From UBA1801 sp035353395 (GTDB lineage Bacteria; Acidobacteriota; Holophagae; Holophagales; Holophagaceae): a DNA stretch of 7,086 nucleotides. Below, in pieces: positions 1 to 4,509 of the stretch. The first letter of the stretch is position 1. Each line of letters begins with the position of its first letter. Both the position numbers and the translations under genes were made by a program. The notes beneath the pieces were generated by a model that made no database searches, was not told the origin of the DNA, and was given only the letters and a program-made list of their open reading frames with translations. The stretch spans positions 1-7,086 of the forward strand of contig DAOPZL010000092.1 of assembly GCA_035353395.1 (NCBI GenBank). Direction: 5' to 3'.

Positions 1-54
1 CTGCAGCACGGCGTGGCGCCGGATCCCTACAACTGGCTGCACACCGTCTGCTGA
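1..54 (+). CDS. C-terminal fragment of an unidentified protein
   Basis: An open frame enters from the left edge and stops at TGA 52-54. It encodes LQHGVAPDPYNWLHTVC. Only 17 residues are visible, so the product cannot be named. That this is a real gene end is supported by codons rich in G or C at the third position and by the clearly non-coding, repeat-bearing sequence that follows. No T-rich terminator follows the stop. The CGCGAAA palindrome begins 32 bases downstream and could stop or protect the transcript, but that is inference. Two other readings remain possible: a chance open frame, or an end belonging to a gene upstream of rsgA on the same strand. Confidence 0.5.
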   Translation: MQHGVAPDPYNWLHTVC

Positions 55-86
55 GCCCAGCGCGGCGAGACTCCAGGAGGAAGATG

Positions 87-180
87 GAACCGCGAAAAAC
101 GCGAAACGCCCTGCGGGCGCGCGAAAAGGAATTCCGGCCCGTGGCCGCCTTTTCGCGTCGTTTCGCGCCTTTCGCGGTTC
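87..180. repeat. Long imperfect palindrome of CGCGAAA units
   Basis: The left arm (87-129) and right arm (148-180) are reverse complements in blocks. GAACCGCGAAA pairs with TTTCGCGGTTC over 11 bases. After a two-base mismatch, CGCGAAACG pairs with CGTTTCGCG. Then CGCGAAAAGG pairs with CCTTTTCGCG. An 11-base stretch between blocks on the left faces a single base on the right. The loop is 18 bases (130-147). Each arm is therefore about three copies of a CGCGAAA-like word. The structure lies between genes and resembles dispersed REP-type palindromes. It could form a stable RNA or DNA hairpin with roughly 30 paired bases. Whether it recurs elsewhere in the genome cannot be seen here. Confidence 0.8.
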
Positions 181-285
181 CAGGCGCAGTTCTTCGGCTG
201 AGCTTGCAGGACGCTGCCCAACCGGACATGCTGGTTCCTGTAAAGGGTGTGATATGTCAACCGCAACTTGGATGAACGGGGTATC

Positions 286-353
286 GGTCGAAGCCGTCCG
301 GGCCTGAGCCCGGACCTTCGAGACCGTCCCGAGACGCCCCCCGGACGGGGGGC
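286..353 (+). promoter_or_regulatory. Two tandem GC-rich hairpins in the rsgA leader
   Basis: The first hairpin has a perfect 8-base stem, GTCCGGGC (296-303) with GCCCGGAC (308-315), closed by a CTGA loop. Beyond a CC bulge it extends through CGAAG (289-293) pairing with CTTCG (316-320). Past an AG bulge, GGT (286-288) pairs with ACC (323-325). The second has a perfect 7-base stem, GCCCCCC (336-342) with GGGGGGC (347-353), and a GGAC loop. Neither is followed by a T-run, so they are not canonical intrinsic terminators. They end 29 bases before the rsgA start and leave its ribosome binding site (AGGA, 371-374) free. They could act as a leader RNA element or transcript stabiliser, or terminate the upstream gene weakly. 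I do not recognise a known riboswitch class. Confidence 0.55.
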
Positions 354-382
354 CGAGGTTCATTTCATCCAGGAACACCCCC

Positions 383-1501
383 ATGCCGCATTCCGCGCAT
401 TCTTCGGCGGGCTTCGCGCCCGTCCCCTCCTTCCATTTCGAATCCCTCGCTCCCTTCGGCTGGACCTCCTCCCTGGCCGAGGCCTTCTGGGAATACCAGG
501 CCTCCGGAGCCGAGCCCGGCCGGGTCGTCGCCGCCACCCGCGGCCTCGCCCTGGTCCAGACCCTCTCCGGTGAAGTCTGGTGCGCCCCTTCCGGGAAGTT
601 CCGGGAACGGCTCCGGGCCGAGGAGCTGACCCTCTGCGCCGGGGACTGGATCGCCCTCCGGTGGCTTCCCGATGCCGGGAAGTCCCTGGCGCTCGACCTG
701 CTCCCCCGGGGCCCCTCGCTCTCGCGGCGGGAAGCCGGTCCAGGCGGCCGCCGGCAGTGGCTGGCGTCCAACCTGGACGCGGTGCTGCTCCTCATGGGCC
801 TGGACCGCAACTTCAACCCGGCCCGCCTGGAGCGCCTGCTGGCCCTCGCCTGGGGCAGCGGCGCGCGGCCCGTGGTGGTGCTCACCAAGGCCGACCTCGA
901 AGCGCGCTCGGAGGCCTTCGTCTCCCGGATCGAGGGCCTCGCGTCCGGGGCCCAGGTCCTGGCCGTCTCGGCGCGCACCGGGGACGGCCTCGCGGAGGTG
1001 CGCGCCTGCCTTCCGGCGGGCCGCACGGGCGTCATGGTCGGCTCCTCCGGCGTGGGGAAGTCGACGCTCCTCAACGCCCTGGCGGGAGAGGAGCTGCGGC
1101 GGACCCAGGAGGTCCGGGCCTCGGATGACCGGGGGCGGCACACCACCTCCCTCCGGGAGCTCTTCCTGCTGCCCGGTGCCGGCTGCCTCATCGACACGCC
1201 CGGGATCCGGGAGGTCGGGCTCTCCGCCGAGGGCTCGGACCTCGACGGGGCCTTCGCCGACATCGCGGCCTACGCCGCGCACTGCCGCTTCCGCGACTGC
1301 GCCCACGGCGCCGAGCCGGGCTGCGCCGTGCAGGGGGCCCTGGCCGACGGCCTCCTCGACCCCGAGCACTACGGCAACTACCTGCGCCTGCGCCGGGAGG
1401 TGGACTACGAGGCCGCGCGCAGCGACGAGCGCCTCTGGCGGGAGCGCGAACAGAAGTGGCGAACCATCGCCAAGAGCATGAAGCACTTCAAGAAAGGATG
1501 A
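383..1501 (+). CDS. rsgA: Small ribosomal subunit biogenesis GTPase RsgA (YjeQ/EngC)
   Basis: RsgA is a cytoplasmic, ribosome-stimulated GTPase that checks late maturation of the 30S subunit. This protein has 372 residues, close to the family norm of about 350. An N-terminal OB-fold region (roughly 40-110) precedes a circularly permuted GTPase domain. Its motifs appear in the order expected for the permutation: G4 TKAD (168-171), G5 SAR (196-198), G1 GSSGVGKST (220-228), switch GRHTT (251-255) and G3 DTPG (271-274). A C-terminal zinc site follows, with Cys301, Cys306, His308 and Cys314 in the family spacing C-x4-C-x-H-x5-C. The tail is basic. The ATG at 383 has AGGA eight bases upstream. The next gene follows after four bases, so the two are almost certainly co-transcribed. 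Nothing appears truncated or missing. Confidence 0.97.
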   Translation: MPHSAHSSAGFAPVPSFHFESLAPFGWTSSLAEAFWEYQASGAEPGRVVAATRGLALVQTLSGEVWCAPSGKFRERLRAEELTLCAGDWIALRWLPDAGKSLALDLLPRGPSLSRREAGPGGRRQWLASNLDAVLLLMGLDRNFNPARLERLLALAWGSGARPVVVLTKADLEARSEAFVSRIEGLASGAQVLAVSARTGDGLAEVRACLPAGRTGVMVGSSGVGKSTLLNALAGEELRRTQEVRASDDRGRHTTSLRELFLLPGAGCLIDTPGIREVGLSAEGSDLDGAFADIAAYAAHCRFRDCAHGAEPGCAVQGALADGLLDPEHYGNYLRLRREVDYEAARSDERLWREREQKWRTIAKSMKHFKKG

Positions 1502-1505
1502 ACCC

Positions 1506-1868
1506 ATGTCCAGGACCGCACGATTCCGGCCGGGGGCCACGCCCCTGAACCGGCCCGGCGAGGCCTTCGTCTGCGCCCACTGCGGGCTGACCGTGCCCGG
1601 GGAGGCCCCGGGCACGCGCCAGCGGAACCACTGTCCCCACTGCCTCCGCAGCCTCCACGTCGACATCGTGGTGGGCGACCGGCGCAGCCTGTGCACGGGG
1701 GTCATGGATCCCATCAGCCTGTGGGTTCGCCACGGCGGGGAGCTGGCCCTGCTCCACCGCTGCCGCCGCTGCGGCACGATCCGCTCCAACCGGGTCGCCG
1801 GGGACGACGACCGCACCGCGCTCCGGGACCTCTCCCGGCTCCTGCGGGCCGCCGGCGAGGATCTGTGA
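1506..1868 (+). CDS. RNHCP-domain Cys-rich small protein, function unknown
   Basis: The 120-residue product carries the signature RNHCPHCL (40-47), which defines the RNHCP domain family of uncharacterised bacterial proteins. Cysteines are arranged as CAHC (23-26), CPHC (43-46), a single Cys63 and CRRC (86-89). This pattern suggests one or two zinc ribbons. There is no signal peptide or membrane segment, so it should be cytoplasmic. It is basic around the metal-binding pairs, which would suit RNA binding, though that is inference. The ATG at 1506 lies four bases after the rsgA stop, with AAGGA (1494-1498) inside the end of rsgA as its ribosome binding site. Close coupling to rsgA suggests a role in ribosome assembly or translation. 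No biochemical function is established for the family as far as I know. Confidence 0.88.
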   Translation: MSRTARFRPGATPLNRPGEAFVCAHCGLTVPGEAPGTRQRNHCPHCLRSLHVDIVVGDRRSLCTGVMDPISLWVRHGGELALLHRCRRCGTIRSNRVAGDDDRTALRDLSRLLRAAGEDL

Positions 1869-2214
1869 ACTCCCCCTCACCAGATCCAATCCGCTGTTAT
1901 CCCTTTCATCCCTTTTATCCTTGTTGTTCAATCTTTTTATTAAGTACTGTTTTAAAAATCACACAAATAGATTGTAAATGACTTTCTTTCAAGAATTGTT
2001 TGCATTTATTTCAAGAATAACTGAATCTTAATAATAAAATAACAAGGATAAAAGGGATGAAAGGGATAAAAAAAATAAAATGATTACTGCCTGCAAGGTG
2101 TTGATGAAAATCCAGATCTACATCTAAATACAAATAATTATCATTATATTAATGTTATTTCATGATCAACTCTGAATCTTGGGCTGGAGGCGGCCGGGGA
2201 CTTCGGCACTCCGC
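1869..2214. other. AT-rich intergenic island between convergent operons
   Basis: These 346 bases lie between the stop of the RNHCP gene and the stop of the S58 peptidase, so transcription converges here. From about 1897 to 2180 the sequence is strongly AT-rich, in sharp contrast to the GC-rich genes. The 115-base core (1926-2040) has 24 G or C bases, about 21%. No open frame of useful length lies inside. It holds the 29-base inverted repeat described separately. The 10-base direct repeat TTTCAAGAAT occurs at 1987-1996 and 2009-2018. The 9-base repeat CTGAATCTT occurs at 2021-2029 and 2172-2180. No hairpin followed by a T-run serves either operon. The composition suggests foreign origin or a non-coding element. 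Confidence 0.8.
1897..2069. repeat. Perfect 29-base inverted repeat around a 115-base AT-rich spacer
   Basis: The left arm (1897-1925) and right arm (2041-2069) are exact reverse complements over 29 bases. Each arm is itself quasi-periodic, with 9-base units TATCCCTTT, CATCCCTTT and TATCCTTGT. The symmetry continues inward more loosely. After a five-base bulge on the left (1926-1930), positions 1931-1944 match the reverse complement of 2027-2040 at 12 of 14 bases. The whole unit is 173 bases and has no coding capacity. No target-site duplication is evident outside the arms. It could be a MITE-like element, a dispersed intergenic palindrome, or the source of a long hairpin RNA. The sequence alone does not decide between these. 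Confidence 0.85.
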
Positions 2215-3338
2215 CTAGGTGTACCTGGCCTCCCGCGGGCAGGGGAAACCTCCCAGGGACGTGGCCAGGTCGACGGCCCTCAGCACGGCGCCCTCCACCA
2301 CCCGGGCGGCGAGCAGGCCGACCACGNNNNNNNNNNNNNNNNNNNNNNNNNNNNNNNNNNNNNNNNNNNNNNNNNNNNNNNNNNNNNNNNNNNNNNNNNN
2401 NNNNNNNNNNNNNNNNNNNNNNNNNNGACGGCCCTCAGCACGGCGCCCTCCACCACCCGGGCGGCGAGCAGGCCGACCACGCTCAGGTCCGCGGCCACGT
2501 CGCCCACGGACAGGGCGAAGACCGTGTCCCCGTCCACCATGGTGTGGGCGGGGCGCAGGGTGCGGGCGAGGCCGTCCTGGGCCATGGAGGCGACCTTCGC
2601 GGCCTGGGCCTTGGTGAGGGCCGCGTTGGTGGCGACCACGCCGAGGGTGGTGTTCCCGGCGAACCGGTTGGTGGCCGCATCCTGGGAGAGCATCGCGGCC
2701 TCGCAGTCCAGGAACGCGAAGGGATCGCGCCGGAACGCCCCCGCCACGATGCGGCCCGTGGCGGGATCCACCACGTCCCCGAAGGCGTTCACCGCCACGA
2801 CGGCGCCGACCTTCAGGTCCCCCGCCTGGAGGGCGAAGGCCCCCAGGCCGCCCTTCATGGCGTGGTCCAGCCCGAGGGCCTTGCCCACGGTGGCGCCGGT
2901 CCCGGCGCCCGCGGAACCCTCCTCGAAGGGATCCTGCTCGGAGGCGAGGCAGGCGCGGTAGCCCATCTCCCGGCCGGGCCGCACCCGGGCGTCGCCGCAG
3001 GCGAGGTCGAACAGCACCGCGCCCGTCACGATGGGCACCTTGGCCACGCCCACATCGAAGCCGATCCCGCGCTCCTCCAGGTAGGCCATCACGCCGCCGG
3101 CGGCATCCAGGCCGAAGGCGCTGCCCCCCGCGAGGACGACCGCGTGGATCCGCTCCACGAGGTTCTCGGGCCTCAGCAGGTCGGTCTCGCGCGTGCCCGG
3201 GGCGCCGCCCCGGACGTCGACCCCGGCCACGGCGCCCGCCTCGCAGATCAGCACGGTGCAGCCGGTGGCCGCCCGGAGGTCCTGGGCGTTCCCCAGGCGG
3301 AGGCCCGGGAGGTCGGTGATGGGGATCGCGGCGGGCAC
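2215..3338 (-). CDS. P1 (S58) family peptidase, DmpA/NylC-like, interrupted by an assembly gap
   Basis: This is an N-terminal-nucleophile hydrolase that matures by cutting its own chain; relatives include aminopeptidase DmpA and nylon hydrolase NylC. Conserved blocks are DVRGGAPGTRETDLL (41-55), VLAGGSAFGLDAAGG (68-82), GSAGAGTGATVGK (141-153) and GNTTLGVVATNAALTK (228-243). By analogy with NylC, cleavage should fall between Asn229 and Thr230, giving Thr as nucleophile. The GTG start at 3338 lies four bases past the asd stop, with GAAGG (3352-3348) as ribosome binding site; no in-frame ATG gives a sensible N-terminus. A 100-N gap breaks the gene at 2327-2426. Merging the identical 55-base flanks keeps the frame open to TAG at 2217-2215, giving 322 residues ending DLATSLGGFPCPREARYT, which suits the family. 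As written, the N count shifts the frame. Substrate is unknown. Confidence 0.9.
2272..2326. repeat. 55-base copy left of the gap, identical to 2427-2481
   Basis: These 55 bases immediately before the N run are identical to the 55 bases immediately after it. Both encode the same part of the S58 peptidase near its C-terminus (VVGLLAARVVEGAVLRAV). An overlap of 55 is typical of the k-mer shared by adjacent contig ends in de Bruijn assemblers, so this is most likely one genomic copy written twice. Confidence 0.85.
2327..2426. other. Assembly gap (100 N)
   Basis: A run of exactly 100 N is the conventional placeholder for a scaffold gap of unknown length. It sits inside the S58 peptidase gene. Since the flanks are duplicated, the true gap is probably zero and the two contigs overlap by 55 bases. 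Confidence 0.98.
2427..2481. repeat. 55-base copy right of the gap, identical to 2272-2326
   Basis: This is the second member of the identical pair flanking the N run. On the minus strand it leads in frame from the main body of the peptidase. Joining its end directly to base 2271 continues the reading frame with Asp-Leu-Ala-Thr-Ser, which argues that the copies should be collapsed. Confidence 0.85.
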
Positions 3339-3342
3339 GGGA

Positions 3343-4449
3343 TCAGACCTTCTTCGAGCCCAGGAGGATGAGCAGCGTCCGCCGCACGGGCTCGGCGGCA
3401 CCCCACAGGAGCTGGTCGCCGACGGTGAAGGCGGTGAGGTACTCGGGGCCGAAGACCATCTTCCGGAGTCGGCCCACGGGCACCGCGAGGGTTCCGTTGA
3501 CCGCGGCCGGGGAGAGCTCGCGGAGGGTGGCCTCCTTGGTGTTCTCGACGAGCCTCACCCAGGGGTTGTGGGCCGCCAGGGCGGCGGCGATCTCATCCAG
3601 GGGCACGTCCTTCGTCAGCTTCACGGTCACGGCCTGGCTGTGGCAGCGCATGGCCCCGATCCTCACGCACTGGCCGTCCACGGGGATCGGCCGCGCCGTG
3701 CCCAGGATCTTGTTGGTCTCGGCCATGCCCTTCCACTCCTCCCGGGTCTGGCCGTTCTCCATGGCCCGGTCGATCCAGGGGATGAGGCTCCCGGCCAGCG
3801 GCGCGCCGAAGTTGTCCACCGGGAACGAGGCCGACGCCAGGGTGTCGTTCACGGCGCGGTCCAGGGCCAGGATGTCGGCCCGGTCCTCCAGGATCGAGGG
3901 ATCCACGGCCCCGACGGCCTTCATCTGCCGCACCAGCTCCCGCATGTGCCGGGCGCCCGCCCCCGAGGCGGCCTGGTAGGTCATGGTGCTCATCCATTCC
4001 ACCCAGCCCTGCTCGAAGAGGCCGCCCAGGCCCATGAGCATGAGGCTGACGGTGCAGTTGCCGCCGATGTAGTCCTTGATCCCCCGGGCGAGGCCCTCGT
4101 CGATGACCCGGCGGTTCACGGGGTCCAGCACGATGAGGGCGTCGCGCTCCATGCGCAGGGCCGAGGCGGCGTCGATCCAGTAGCCCTTCCAGCCCGCCGC
4201 CCGCAGCTTCGGATGAACGGCCTTGGTGTAGTCCCCGCCCTGGCAGGTGACGAGGATGTCCTGGGCCGCGAGAGCCTCGAGATCGTGGGCGTCCAGCAGC
4301 GGCGCTCCGAAGGGGCCCCTCTCCCCGGCCTGGGAGGTGGAGAAGCACACGGCCTCGAAGCTGCCGTCGAAGTCCCCCTCCTCCTCCATGCGCCGCAGGA
4401 GCACGGAGCCGACCATGCCGCGCCAACCGATGAAACCGACTTTCTTCAT
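3343..4449 (-). CDS. asd: Aspartate-semialdehyde dehydrogenase, E. coli type
   Basis: Asd reduces aspartyl phosphate to aspartate semialdehyde with NADPH. This is the branch point for lysine and diaminopimelate on one side and threonine and methionine on the other. The 368-residue protein aligns by eye over its whole length with the 367-residue E. coli enzyme, not the shorter Gram-positive type. The NADP-binding start is GFIGWRGMVGS (5-15). The catalytic cysteine is Cys132 in GGNCTVSLM. Further expected active-site residues are Arg99, Gln159 (TYQAASGAGARHM), Arg263 and His270 (RCHSQA). The C-terminal block GPEYLTAFTVGDQLLWGAAEPVRR is intact, and a short extra tail ends LGSKKV. The ATG at 4449 has AAGGA (4460-4456) six bases upstream. 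It lies 60 bases after thrA and four bases before the peptidase, consistent with one transcript. Confidence 0.97.
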   Translation of the reverse strand: MKKVGFIGWRGMVGSVLLRRMEEEGDFDGSFEAVCFSTSQAGERGPFGAPLLDAHDLEALAAQDILVTCQGGDYTKAVHPKLRAAGWKGYWIDAASALRMERDALIVLDPVNRRVIDEGLARGIKDYIGGNCTVSLMLMGLGGLFEQGWVEWMSTMTYQAASGAGARHMRELVRQMKAVGAVDPSILEDRADILALDRAVNDTLASASFPVDNFGAPLAGSLIPWIDRAMENGQTREEWKGMAETNKILGTARPIPVDGQCVRIGAMRCHSQAVTVKLTKDVPLDEIAAALAAHNPWVRLVENTKEATLRELSPAAVNGTLAVPVGRLRKMVFGPEYLTAFTVGDQLLWGAAEPVRRTLLILLGSKKV

Positions 4450-4509
4450 AACGTTTCCTTGTCGTCGAGTGTTCGAGTTCAGTTCAGCCGCGTTCCAGGA
4501 AGCATACCT
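4450..4509 (-). promoter_or_regulatory. Spacer between thrA and asd with the asd ribosome binding site
   Basis: Sixty bases separate the thrA stop (TGA, 4512-4510) from the asd ATG (4449). The only clear signal is AAGGA at 4460-4456, placed well for asd translation. I see no hairpin with a T-run and no convincing promoter, so readthrough from thrA is the simplest reading. Confidence 0.6.

Larger units (their letters stand above)
55..382. other. Non-coding leader region upstream of rsgA, with structured repeats
   Basis: This stretch of 328 bases has no convincing gene. It holds a long imperfect palindrome of CGCGAAA units (87-180), a less structured stretch (181-285), and two GC-rich hairpins in tandem (286-325 and 336-353). 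The middle part contains its most A/T-rich run, near TGTGATAT (248-255). That run has a weak resemblance to an extended -10 element, but I found no -35 hexamer at proper spacing, so I do not call a promoter. A short frame starting at ATG 84 runs through the palindrome and has no protein-like features. Confidence 0.7.

Noticed and set aside
84..275. A 63-residue open frame with AGGAGG just upstream of ATG 84
   Set aside because: The ribosome binding site is only three bases from the ATG, and the first part of the frame is the CGCGAAA palindrome. The sequence shows no protein-like pattern, so I treat it as non-coding.
286..353. Known riboswitch classes (cyclic-di-GMP, glycine, ZTP, fluoride, guanidine) in the rsgA leader
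   Set aside because: I could not find the conserved core sequences of any of these classes by eye. Only generic strong stems are present.
365..1816. A 483-residue open frame on the minus strand opposite rsgA and the RNHCP gene
   Set aside because: Both plus-strand genes carry complete family motifs, and the antisense product shows none. It is a shadow frame.
2130..2148. A Fur-box-like sequence on the minus strand (14 of 19 bases match the GATAAT-type consensus)
   Set aside because: It lies in very AT-rich DNA, where such a match is likely by chance. No gene starts nearby, since both neighbours end towards it.
2272..2481. The 55-base direct repeat as a biological duplication or attachment site
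   Set aside because: It abuts an exact 100-N placeholder on both sides, and merging repairs the reading frame. An assembly overlap is the simpler explanation.
3339..3401. An N-terminal extension of the S58 peptidase starting at 3401 inside asd
   Set aside because: The extension would overlap the end of asd by about 60 bases and encode a Ser/Arg/Pro-rich stretch unlike the family. The GTG at 3338 has a good ribosome binding site and gives the expected N-terminus.
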